A DNA stretch of 64,000 nucleotides from Roseibium limicola (GTDB lineage: Bacteria > Pseudomonadota > Alphaproteobacteria > Rhizobiales > Stappiaceae), in the NCBI RefSeq assembly GCF_017313085.1, contig NZ_JAFLNF010000005.1, forward strand, positions 1 to 64,000. Direction: 5' to 3'. Below are positions 49,368 to 56,837 of the stretch, piece by piece. The translations under genes and the position numbers were made by a program. The notes under the pieces were generated by a model. It was not told the DNA's origin. It did not search any database and saw nothing but the letters and a program-made list of their open reading frames with translations. Positions within the stretch are counted from its first letter, which is position 1; each line of letters opens with the position of its first letter.

Positions 49368-49744
49368 CCCCTCCCACCATGCACGAAAAAGCGGCCGCTG
49401 CCTGGAATGGCCAGCTGCCCGAGTGGGTCAGCGAACTGGCAAACCTCGCCGACCGTGACGGTCTGAACGCCTGCGCCAGGCGGCTTGGCTATTCGGCGGC
49501 AGTCATCAGCCAGACGATCTCGGCGAAATATCCCGGTGATCTTTCCAAGGTGGAAGACAAGGTGCGCGGTGCGCTCATGGGAGCCGTTGTCGACTGCCCG
49601 ATCCTCGGGGAGATCGGCCGCGATACCTGTCTCTCCTGGCAGAAAAAGCCCCGTGCCGTGACCAATGCCATGCGCACGAAACTCCACCGGGCCTGTCGGT
49701 CCGGTTGTCCTCACTCACGACTGAAAGAGGTCAAACATGCTTAG
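49364..49744 (+). CDS. Phage HTH protein
   Basis: A 126-aa protein with a helix-turn-helix like that of LacI/Cro proteins (LNACARRLGYSAAVISQTISAKYPGD region, about 37-60). A TTG at 49364 overlapping the previous stop has AGGAG at 8-nt spacing; a GTG at 49355 and an ATG at 49379 are alternatives. It is probably a small DNA-binding protein of the early region. Confidence 0.6.
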   Translation: MTPPTMHEKAAAAWNGQLPEWVSELANLADRDGLNACARRLGYSAAVISQTISAKYPGDLSKVEDKVRGALMGAVVDCPILGEIGRDTCLSWQKKPRAVTNAMRTKLHRACRSGCPHSRLKEVKHA

Positions 49745-49991
49745 CCAAGATCTCACGTCCCTGGCCAGGATGGCTTTTATGTCCATGGAAAGTGACAGCA
49801 CCGAGGATTTGAAACGCAGCCTCATGTTGGTTGCCGAGAGGATCCAGGCAGGCGCCGACCAGGCTGCGCATCTGGAAGCAGCAAGCGTAGCGGTTCGCCC
49901 GACCATGATCGACTTGAGCGATGAAAAGATCGCGCTGTTTCCGGTGGCAAAGCGTCCTGTGCCGATCCGCAAGCCGGAGGGCGCAGCATGA
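49737..49991 (+). CDS. Small phage protein, unknown
   Basis: 84 aa, N-terminal half helical (LARMAFMSMESDSTEDLKRSL), C-terminal half basic with prolines. Not recognised. It overlaps the genes on both sides, so is part of the tightly packed early operon. Confidence 0.55.
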   Translation: MLSQDLTSLARMAFMSMESDSTEDLKRSLMLVAERIQAGADQAAHLEAASVAVRPTMIDLSDEKIALFPVAKRPVPIRKPEGAA

Positions 49992-50371
49992 GAGGGCATG
50001 TCATCAAGTCCTGGACCGAAATCGATCTGGCCTTGCTGATCGGTCTCTATGCGATGGGTAAGGACTTCGAGTTTATTGCGCGCAAGCTGAACTGCACGCG
50101 CGGCGAAGCCATGGGAATGATCGAAAGCTGGCGCGCTGTGCGAAAGCTCGGGCAGGGGCCGGCGAGCCTGCTTCGGCGCCGAATGGCTGCGCCGATCGAG
50201 GAAACGGATCAGATCGATCCCATGGCGGGGGGAGCGATCGGCTCGCGTCGCTACCGCGCGAAATCGTCGGCTTCCAACATCCGGGCTTCCATAGGCCCCG
50301 ATGTCACGGCGCAGCTGATGGGTGATCCGGATCCCGATCGCCGAGCACGCATTGCTTCAAAGGAGGTTTGA
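49988..50371 (+). CDS. Small phage protein with SANT/GcrA-like N-terminus
   Basis: A 127-aa protein. Residues 7-48 (SWTEIDLALLIGLYAMGKDFEFIARKLNC, then a helix with W48) resemble a single Myb/SANT- or GcrA-like helix-turn-helix; the rest is basic. Function unknown; a DNA-binding role is inferred. Confidence 0.55.
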   Translation: MRGHVIKSWTEIDLALLIGLYAMGKDFEFIARKLNCTRGEAMGMIESWRAVRKLGQGPASLLRRRMAAPIEETDQIDPMAGGAIGSRRYRAKSSASNIRASIGPDVTAQLMGDPDPDRRARIASKEV

Positions 50372-50374
50372 CCC

Positions 50375-51016
50375 ATGGAAGACACGAAGGACGACGGCAC
50401 CGTGCTTGTAGAGGGCAAGCCCTATATGCGCGATGCGAAGAACAACCTGGTGCCTCTGGAGCTGATAAAGCCCCAGACCAAGCTGGAGGACGAATTGGTC
50501 CGCAAGGTGATGGGCTATGCCGAAGATCTTTCTGCGCAGCTTGCCCGTTTCCGCGGGCATACGTTCACGGATCTTGGAGAGTTCGACGCACTCCTGCGCC
50601 AGGAGTACGGCCAGGCGAAAGGCGGCAAGAAAGGCAATCGGACCTATCAGAGCCTGAACGGCTGTATGAAGGTCCAGGTGCAGGTGGCGGATTTCATTGA
50701 CTTTGGTCCGCAGTTGCAAGTGGCCAAGGGGTTGGTCGATGAATGCCTGAACGAATGGTCGGCAGATGCGCGGCCGGAAATTCGGGGCATTATCACGCGC
50801 GCATTCAACACGGATCGGGAGGGGCAGATCAACCGATCTGAAATCTTCATGCTGCTGCGGCTCGATATCGAGGACGAACGCTGGCTGAAAGCCATGGAGG
50901 CGATCCGCGATGCCATGCGGGTGACCGGCTCCAAGAGCTATGTCCGCTTCTACCGGCGGGACGATCCGGAAGCGGCCTGGGAGCCGGTCACGATCGATCT
51001 GGCGAAAGCGGCATGA
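50375..51016 (+). CDS. DUF3164 phage protein
   Basis: A 213-aa protein matching DUF3164, found in the early regions of Mu-like phages. Seen: NLVPLELIKPQTKLEDELVRK, KKGNRTYQSLNGCMKVQVQV and the C-terminal RWLKAMEAIRDAMRVTGSK. Function unknown. A strong AAGGAGG precedes the ATG at 8-nt spacing. Confidence 0.8.
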   Translation: MEDTKDDGTVLVEGKPYMRDAKNNLVPLELIKPQTKLEDELVRKVMGYAEDLSAQLARFRGHTFTDLGEFDALLRQEYGQAKGGKKGNRTYQSLNGCMKVQVQVADFIDFGPQLQVAKGLVDECLNEWSADARPEIRGIITRAFNTDREGQINRSEIFMLLRLDIEDERWLKAMEAIRDAMRVTGSKSYVRFYRRDDPEAAWEPVTIDLAKAA

Positions 51017-51049
51017 GAAGCCTGAAAGCGAACATCTGGAGGAACCAAT

Positions 51050-51262
51050 ATGACGACAAGTCAAGCCGATAGCGATCTTTTCTGGAACCATGTTCGCGCT
51101 GTTGGGCGCCGACTAGAAGCTCATTTCCGGCCCGAAAAGTCCATGGAATGGGTCTGCACGCCCCATCCCGAACTTGGGAATAGGGCTCCGGCGGCACTGG
51201 TCGCGCAAGGGCGGGTCGAACTGGTCCTTGAGTTGATCGACAAGATGGACGAGCGCAGCTGA
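51050..51262 (+). CDS. DUF2384 (MbcA/ParS/Xre toxin-binding) small protein
   Basis: 70 aa. The C-terminal half, WVCTPHPELGNRAPAALVAQG then VELVLELIDKM, matches the DUF2384 domain that in MbcA/ParS/Xre antitoxins binds RES or NADase toxins. There is no HTH and no RES-type toxin gene beside it. It may be a minimal antitoxin-like or regulatory protein of the phage. GGAGG lies just upstream. Confidence 0.65.
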   Translation: MTTSQADSDLFWNHVRAVGRRLEAHFRPEKSMEWVCTPHPELGNRAPAALVAQGRVELVLELIDKMDERS

Positions 51263-51263
51263 G

Positions 51264-51521
51264 ATGTCCCACCTCACCAACCCGAGTGTGTACGAGTTGA
51301 GTGAGACTGCTGAACTAAGACGGCGGCGCAAAGAACTTCTGGGTCTTGCGCACCGGCGCCGCCATCGCCTGAGCCGATTGCCGGAACTGACCGGCGCGCT
51401 AAAGACCGTCACCACGGAGCTCTTGAAACAAGAGCTGGTTGCCAGAACGGCCCCCGAGCCACTTGGCGACGCGGGGGCGGTGGGAGACGGGAAGAACGGC
51501 TTTAGTTTCTACAAGGATTGA
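51264..51521 (+). CDS. Small basic phage protein, unknown
   Basis: 85 aa with an Arg-rich helix (ETAELRRRRKELLGLAHRRR) and a Gly-rich tail. It begins 1 bp after the DUF2384 gene and ends 3 bp before gp16. Not recognised. Confidence 0.5.
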   Translation: MSHLTNPSVYELSETAELRRRRKELLGLAHRRRHRLSRLPELTGALKTVTTELLKQELVARTAPEPLGDAGAVGDGKNGFSFYKD

Positions 51522-51524
51522 GAG

Positions 51525-52145
51525 ATGTCCTTCATTGCGAAGATACACGTTCTGAAACGTGATTGCGGCCTCGACGATGACACGTACCGCGACCTCCTTC
51601 ACCGGGAAACCGGAAAGCGTTCGTCGGCGGACATGAGCGAAACAGAGCGGCGCAAGGTCATCAGCGTTCTGGAAGGCCTCAAACCTGCGGCAAATCCATA
51701 CGGCAGGGCTACGGGCAAGTTTGCCGGGAAACTCCAGGCACTCTGGATCGCCGGCTATAACCTCGGCGTAATCAAGAACCGTTCGGACAAGGCAATGATC
51801 GCCTTTCTGAAACGCCAGACAGGCCTCGATCATTTTCGGTTCCTGCAAGACGCTGGCGATGCCGACAAGGCAATTGATGCGCTCAAGGCAATCCTCCGGC
51901 GGGAGACCGGAAACGATGGGCTCTTTCGCAAGGATCAGAGCCTGCCGCCGGCCTACAATGACTTCCGGTTCCAGATCTGCCTGCACATCTGGTCTGAGCT
52001 GATCAGGAAGGATGCCGCGCCAGCTGCCACCATGACGTCCTATCTTGCGGGCAAAACCGCCAAAGAGTTGCCGGCAGACTTTTCAGACCAGGAATGGATC
52101 GAGGTGCAGAACGACCTTGGCCGATTGCTGAGAGCATCAGTGTAA
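51525..52145 (+). CDS. Mu gp16-like protein (DUF1018)
   Basis: A 206-aa protein of the gp16/DUF1018 family. The N-terminus KIHVLKRDCGLDDDTYRDLLHRETGKRSS is the family hallmark, and SETERRKVISVLEGL follows. In Mu-like phages it lies just before the Mor activator, as here. Function unknown. Confidence 0.88.
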   Translation: MSFIAKIHVLKRDCGLDDDTYRDLLHRETGKRSSADMSETERRKVISVLEGLKPAANPYGRATGKFAGKLQALWIAGYNLGVIKNRSDKAMIAFLKRQTGLDHFRFLQDAGDADKAIDALKAILRRETGNDGLFRKDQSLPPAYNDFRFQICLHIWSELIRKDAAPAATMTSYLAGKTAKELPADFSDQEWIEVQNDLGRLLRASV

Positions 52146-52495
52146 TGACGGTATGCCCCGCCCATATCGAGGCCTATGTGGAGATCCTTGGTGAGGATCT
52201 CGCCGTTGAGTTCTTTTTGGCCTTCGGTGGGACGGAGCTGTATTTCGGGAACAGCCCCTCGAGATCCATGATCGTCAAATTGACCGGCGCAGAAAAAATG
52301 GTCATGCTCACCGAGCGACTTGGCGTCGGTTTCATTCGCATTCCGATCCCAAAGCCGTGGATTGCGGCAGTGCTCATCGAGCGTGGCCTGAACAAGGCCG
52401 AAATCGCCCGAAAGCTCCATGTGGACCAGACGACCGTGCGCCGGTGGTTTGCCAGAAAAGCCAATCGCAATCAGCTCTCCTTCTTTGAAGTCTAG
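52145..52495 (+). CDS. Mor-like middle/late transcription activator
   Basis: A 116-aa protein with an N-terminal dimerisation region (HIEAYVEILGEDLAVEFFLAFGG, as in Mor/C) and a C-terminal helix-turn-helix (LIERGLNKAEIARKLHVDQTTVRRW). It overlaps the gp16 stop by 1 bp. It should activate the lysis and head operons that start at 52603. It looks complete. Confidence 0.82.
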   Translation: MTVCPAHIEAYVEILGEDLAVEFFLAFGGTELYFGNSPSRSMIVKLTGAEKMVMLTERLGVGFIRIPIPKPWIAAVLIERGLNKAEIARKLHVDQTTVRRWFARKANRNQLSFFEV

Positions 52496-52560
52496 GCCTA
52501 TACCCCGGCATCCGCGTGGGTGAATTTCGTGCTTTGAAGCGCGCATCCTGTTTTCGACAG

Positions 52561-52581
52561 TCGGGTCACTGAGCGACCCGA
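52561..52581 (+). terminator. Hairpin between mor-like gene and lysis cassette
   Basis: Perfect 7-bp stem TCGGGTC/GACCCGA (52561-52567 with 52575-52581), 7-nt loop, within the 107-bp gap. No T-run follows, so it may be a weak early-operon terminator or part of the late promoter region. Confidence 0.4.
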
Positions 52582-52602
52582 ACCGAACCGGGATCGCCGA
52601 TC

Positions 52603-53259
52603 ATGACCCTCACCAAGCGAAGCTTGAAACGCATTGAAGGCGTCCATCCTGATCTGGTCAGGATCATCGAGCGCGCAGCCGAAATCACCCTTCAGCCGTT
52701 CCAGGTCACCGAAGGCGTGCGAACGCTCTCCCGGCAGCGGCAGCTTGTGCGCAAAGGTGCCTCCCGAACCATGAACTCCCGGCACCTGTCCGGGCATGCG
52801 GTAGATCTTGTCGCCATGGTCGGAAGCCGTATCTCCTGGGAGGTTCCGCTCTATTACACAATTGCCGATGCCATGAAGCAGGCAGCCGATGAACTCGGTG
52901 TGCCTGTCGAATGGGGCGGCGACTGGCGTTCGTTCTTCGACGGACCGCATTTCCAACTGCCTTGGCCAGCCTATCCCGGCACCAGCAATCCGGCTGCCAC
53001 CGCAGCAGCGCCTGTCATTTCTGAACGGGTGGAGAAAGCAGCCTCAAGCCTGCTGCGCGCCGGCGACCACGGCGACGAGGTGAGGGCCTTGCAGGTCAGC
53101 CTGTCGCGTCTTGGCCATGAGGCCGATCCGGACGGTGATTTCGGGCCGCAGACCTATCGGGCGGTCAGGGCATTCCAGAAAACGGCCGGTCTTGTTCCTG
53201 ACGGCCTTGTCGGGCCGAAGACTGCCAGAAAACTCAAGGCTGCTCTCAAGTCCCTCTAG
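52603..53259 (+). CDS. Endolysin: M15 L-Ala-D-Glu peptidase with peptidoglycan-binding domain
   Basis: A 218-aa protein. The N-terminal M15 (VanY/Ply-type) zinc peptidase domain (about 1-127) has the metal motif SRHLSGHAVDL and the last His in DGPHFQLPW. The C-terminal PG_binding_1 domain (about 150-215) reads DEVRALQVSLSRLGHEADPDGDFGPQT. It lacks a signal peptide, so it depends on the neighbouring holin. Confidence 0.9.
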   Translation: MTLTKRSLKRIEGVHPDLVRIIERAAEITLQPFQVTEGVRTLSRQRQLVRKGASRTMNSRHLSGHAVDLVAMVGSRISWEVPLYYTIADAMKQAADELGVPVEWGGDWRSFFDGPHFQLPWPAYPGTSNPAATAAAPVISERVEKAASSLLRAGDHGDEVRALQVSLSRLGHEADPDGDFGPQTYRAVRAFQKTAGLVPDGLVGPKTARKLKAALKSL

Positions 53260-53283
53260 GCCTCAACGCACAGGAGAATTCCC

Positions 53284-53511
53284 ATGAATGACGTCAAATC
53301 CGCGGTCCGCTCAAAGAGCATCTGGGGCGGGCTGATCGCCGGGCTTGCAATCATTGCCGGGTTCTTCGGCATCGACCTGACAGCAGCCGACCAGGCCGAG
53401 CTCGGCGGCCTCGTCGAGGAAGCCTTTGCCGCCTGGGATCGCATCGTCGCGCTCGCAGGTGTTGCTCTCGCCATCTATGGCCGCGTCGTGGCCAAGAGCA
53501 AAATCGTCTAA
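53284..53511 (+). CDS. Holin-like membrane protein
   Basis: 75 aa with two hydrophobic segments (about 13-33, IWGGLIAGLAIIAGFFGIDL, and 54-68, IVALAGVALAIYGRV) and a basic C-terminus. Size, topology and position directly after the endolysin fit a class II holin. Not otherwise recognised. Confidence 0.7.
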   Translation: MNDVKSAVRSKSIWGGLIAGLAIIAGFFGIDLTAADQAELGGLVEEAFAAWDRIVALAGVALAIYGRVVAKSKIV

Positions 53512-53517
53512 CCGGGC

Positions 53518-53748
53518 ATGAGCTGGCTCGCCGTCCTTCGCGCCCTGACCGCCTTCCTGTCGGAAGTTGCGACCTCGGTGCGGGAACGGCGTCTTTTGAA
53601 GGCGGGCCGGGCGGAGGCCGTTGCGGAGATCCTGAGCGATGCGACAAAGGCACTTCAAACCGCAAGGGACGCTGGCGAGAGGGTTCGCGCTGAGCTGCGC
53701 GCTCATCCTGAGCGCCTGCTCGATGACGACGGGTTCCGGCGGGACTAA
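53518..53748 (+). CDS. Rz-like inner-membrane spanin (candidate)
   Basis: 76 aa: a short hydrophobic N-terminus (SWLAVLRALTAFLSEVA) and an Ala/Arg/Glu-rich helix that could form a coiled coil. The reading frame overlaps a lipoprotein ORF in the +2 frame (53639-53932), the nested arrangement of Rz/Rz1 spanins. It is rather short for Rz. Confidence 0.55.
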   Translation: MSWLAVLRALTAFLSEVATSVRERRLLKAGRAEAVAEILSDATKALQTARDAGERVRAELRAHPERLLDDDGFRRD

Positions 53749-53932
53749 CACGACCGTTATTGCTGCCAGCACGCCAGGTGCGGCCAAGGGCGACCGGAAG
53801 CCGCTGGTCTATTGCGGCGCGGTTTCGCCGATCCGCTGGTCAATGGCGGACACTGGCGAAACCATCGAGCAGATCAAAGTTTACAACGCCAAATGGACGG
53901 CGCTTTGCGGTAAGGGCCGCCCATCCTCATGA
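53639..53932 (+). CDS. Rz1-like outer-membrane spanin lipoprotein (candidate)
   Basis: 97 aa with a signal sequence and lipobox LSAC (Cys about residue 27: FALSCALILSACSMT), then a Thr/Gly-rich and a C-terminal segment with two Cys. It starts inside the upstream gene in another frame and overlaps the next gene by 4 bp. Position and lipobox support an o-spanin; the long C-terminal part is unusual. Confidence 0.6.
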   Translation: MRQRHFKPQGTLARGFALSCALILSACSMTTGSGGTNTTVIAASTPGAAKGDRKPLVYCGAVSPIRWSMADTGETIEQIKVYNAKWTALCGKGRPSS

Positions 53933-54276
53933 TCGACGCAAAGACCCTCGAAGCGGTGTTCAGCATTTCCGGCATGGTCTTCGGCTTTATGGCCCTTATC
54001 ATTGCCTGGCTGACACGGGGCTCGAGGGCCAATGCCCTGGAGATCCAGAAGCTGAAGGATGACAACGACGCCCAGGCGGACCGGATCAAGTCGCTTGAAA
54101 CCCACACGGCGAACCTTCCGACCAAGGATGATTTCCATTCGCTTGACCTCAAGCTCAGCGAAATGGGCGGAAACCTCGACACGGTTTCAACGAAGCTGGA
54201 AGCGGTCGGCCGGGTCGCCAACCGGATCGATGATTATCTTCTGACGAACACGGTCAACGGTGGAGGCAAGTCGTGA
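53929..54276 (+). CDS. DUF2730 phage protein
   Basis: A 115-aa protein with one N-terminal membrane segment (about 10-28, FSISGMVFGFMALIIAWLT) and a long coiled coil (about 35-105, SLETHTANLPTKDDFHSLDL). This matches DUF2730 (Mu gp25-like) proteins near the terminase genes. Function unknown. Confidence 0.75.
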   Translation: MIDAKTLEAVFSISGMVFGFMALIIAWLTRGSRANALEIQKLKDDNDAQADRIKSLETHTANLPTKDDFHSLDLKLSEMGGNLDTVSTKLEAVGRVANRIDDYLLTNTVNGGGKS

Positions 54277-54569
54277 ACTACAAGGAACACGCGGCAGCCG
54301 ATTGCCGGCTGATCATCCTCAAGGTCCTTGCGCAGGAGGCGGACCATCGCCTCAACGAAACCATGCTGTCCCATGTGCTCGAGACGTTCGGTCACTCGAA
54401 AAGCCGAGAGTACATTCGCCAGCAACTCACCAGGCTTGAAGAGCTGAGTGCGATCCAGATCACCGAGGCTGGGTCGATCAAGGTTGCCGAACTTTTGCGG
54501 GCCGGTCTGGATCACGTTGAACGGCGTAGCTTTCTTGAAGGTGTGCTGAAACCTTCGATCGGAGGCTGA
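54273..54569 (+). CDS. Winged-helix phage protein (Mu gp26-like)
   Basis: A 98-aa GTG-start protein. An ArsR-like winged helix (ADCRLIILKVLAQEADHRLNE, then REYIRQQLTRLEELSAIQI) fits the VpaChn25_0724-type phage proteins found at this place in Mu-like genomes. It overlaps the DUF2730 gene by 4 bp. Confidence 0.72.
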   Translation: MNYKEHAAADCRLIILKVLAQEADHRLNETMLSHVLETFGHSKSREYIRQQLTRLEELSAIQITEAGSIKVAELLRAGLDHVERRSFLEGVLKPSIGG

Positions 54570-54570
54570 G

Positions 54571-55167
54571 ATGGCAAGGCGCCACAAGGGCCGGGGCAGG
54601 CTCTCCGCAATTGAGCAACTGCCACCTGAGTGCGATGACACGATCGCCTGGGCCGCCAATGAATTGCGCATGCGCGAGCGTACCCAGACCGACATCTACC
54701 AGGAGTTCCACGGCCGGCTTGAAGCTGTGCTGCGCGAACAGCGCGGCGAGATCGAGTTCAAGATCCCGTCGTTTTCAGCCTTCAATCGCTATTCCCTGAA
54801 ACTGGCGATGCTCACCCGTCGCCTCGAGGAAACCCGTGAGATTGCCGGATCGATCGCCGACAAGTTCGATGCCGAGGCGTCCGACGATCTGACGCTGATT
54901 GCAGCAGAAGCGGTCAAGACACTGGTGTTCGAGCTGCTGACCGATGCGGGTGAAAGCGGCATAGACCCGAAGGGCGCCTTGAATCTCGCCGGTGCCTTGC
55001 GGGCCGCTGCCCAGGCACAGGGGGTGTCGACCCAAAGACGCCAGAAGGTGGAAAAGGATTTTGCTGACAAAGCCACCGAAGCGGTTGAGACGGTCGCACG
55101 GGTCAAGGGGCTTACGGCTGAAACGGCCGAAGCGATCAAGGCACAAATCCTGGGCGTCCAGACATGA
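54571..55167 (+). CDS. Small terminase subunit-like (Mu gp27, DUF3486)
   Basis: A 198-aa protein of the DUF3486 family, proposed small terminase of Mu-like phages. N-terminus RHKGRGRLSAIEQLPPECDD and the following helix-turn-helix (ERTQTDIYQEFHGRL) are typical. Overlaps the large terminase start (ATGA). Confidence 0.87.
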   Translation: MARRHKGRGRLSAIEQLPPECDDTIAWAANELRMRERTQTDIYQEFHGRLEAVLREQRGEIEFKIPSFSAFNRYSLKLAMLTRRLEETREIAGSIADKFDAEASDDLTLIAAEAVKTLVFELLTDAGESGIDPKGALNLAGALRAAAQAQGVSTQRRQKVEKDFADKATEAVETVARVKGLTAETAEAIKAQILGVQT

Positions 55168-56837
55168 ACGCACCGATCTCAAAGGAACAATGGGAAGACT
55201 TGCGCCGTGAAAGCGTGGCGGCGATCGACGACATCGCCGATCAGGTCGGTCTGCCGAATGTCCTGCTCAAATACCAGTCGAACGCAGTCGGCCTTCTGGA
55301 AACCACCGCGATCCGGGTCCTCTTCATCGAGAAATCACGCCGGATAGGGATGACATGGGGGCTTGCGTCCTATTCGGTTCTGCGTGCCGCCCGGGACAAG
55401 CGTGCCGGCGGCATGGACGCCATGTATATCTCCTACAGCCAGGAGATGACCCGCGAGTTCATCGACGCCTGTGCCATGTGGGCCCGGGCCTATGCCACGG
55501 CGGCCATCGCCCAGGACGAGTTCCTGTTTGAAGACACAGACCCGAACGCGCCTGACGAGACCCGGCACATTCAGGCCTTTCGCATTCGCTTTGCTTCCGG
55601 CTTTGAGATTGTCGCCCTGTCGTCTGCGCCAAGATCCCTGCGCGGCAAACAGGGGCTGGTGATCATCGATGAGGCGGCGTTCGTTGACAATCTGAAGGAA
55701 CTTCTGAAGGCCGCGCTGGCCTTCCTCATGTGGGGCGGCCAGGTGGTGGTCTGTTCGACCCATGACGGCAGCGAGAACGAGTTCAACATTCAGGTCCAGG
55801 ACATTCTGGCCGGGCGCTCCAAATACGCCCATATGCGGGTCGATCTGGATGATGCCCTGAAACAGGGTCTATTCGAGCGGATCAGTCTGGTTCAGGGTCA
55901 GTCCTGGACGCCGGAAGGCGAAGCCGGGTTCCGGCAAGACATCATTGATTTTTACGGTGATGGGGCGGATGAGGAATTGTTCTGCATTCCCGCCATGGGA
56001 TCGGGCACCTGGCTGGCCGCTCCCCTGATCGAGGCGCGGATGACCTCCAATGCGCCCATTCTCAGGTTGGAACTGCCGACGGACTATCTGCACAAGAACA
56101 AGCTGGAGCAGGCCATCCTGATGGCCCCGTTCATGGCCGAGCTGAAGGCTGCCCTCGATCAGCTGCCGCTCGATGTGCTTTATGCCTTCGGCTTTGACTT
56201 TGCCCGTGTCTCGGATCTGACGGTCGGCAGCCTGCTGGCCATTGAGAAGGATCTGAAGCGGCGCGAGGCGCTGTGTTTTGAGCTGAGGAATGTGCCGGGC
56301 GATGAACAAAAGGCCATCACAAGGACGGTTTTAAAGGCCGTTCAAACGCGGCTTGTGGGGGCCGCTTTTGATGCCACGGGCATGGGCTGGACGGTGGCCG
56401 AGGATATGGGCCGTTTGTTTGGCCTGCGCGAAGACCCGAAAGGCGCCGGCATCGTCATGCCAATCCACTTCTCGGAAACCTGGTACCGGCTGGAAATGCC
56501 TCCCCTGAAAGCTGCCTTCGAGGACGATGTGCTGGCAATCAGTGCGGACGCGGACCACCTGTCTGATCTGAGGGCCGTCAAGACCGTGCGGGGCGTGCCG
56601 CGTGTGCCGCCGCTCAGGGAAGGGGTGAAGGGCAAGAAGCGGCACGGGGATTATGCCATCGCGCTTGCCTTGGCCTATTACGCCAGCCGCATGCAGTGGC
56701 GCGAGTTTGACTATGAGCCGGTCACCCCAAATCGCGGCCGGTTTGATGAAGGCAATCATGAGCAGGATGGCTTTGGCCAGGATGGGGGCGGTTCGTTCCG
56801 GATGGGATCCCTGCGCCGATCACGGGGGATATTCTGA
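55164..56837 (+). CDS. Large terminase subunit (Mu gp28-like)
   Basis: A 557-aa DNA-packaging motor. The N-terminal ATPase has the Walker-A-like FIEKSRRIGMTWG (about 54-66) and Walker B GLVIIDEAAF (about 165-174), and the C-terminal nuclease domain contains acidic residues in AFGFDFARVSDLTVG and AFDATGMGW. Length is normal, so the gene looks intact. Confidence 0.92.
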   Translation: MNAPISKEQWEDLRRESVAAIDDIADQVGLPNVLLKYQSNAVGLLETTAIRVLFIEKSRRIGMTWGLASYSVLRAARDKRAGGMDAMYISYSQEMTREFIDACAMWARAYATAAIAQDEFLFEDTDPNAPDETRHIQAFRIRFASGFEIVALSSAPRSLRGKQGLVIIDEAAFVDNLKELLKAALAFLMWGGQVVVCSTHDGSENEFNIQVQDILAGRSKYAHMRVDLDDALKQGLFERISLVQGQSWTPEGEAGFRQDIIDFYGDGADEELFCIPAMGSGTWLAAPLIEARMTSNAPILRLELPTDYLHKNKLEQAILMAPFMAELKAALDQLPLDVLYAFGFDFARVSDLTVGSLLAIEKDLKRREALCFELRNVPGDEQKAITRTVLKAVQTRLVGAAFDATGMGWTVAEDMGRLFGLREDPKGAGIVMPIHFSETWYRLEMPPLKAAFEDDVLAISADADHLSDLRAVKTVRGVPRVPPLREGVKGKKRHGDYAIALALAYYASRMQWREFDYEPVTPNRGRFDEGNHEQDGFGQDGGGSFRMGSLRRSRGIF

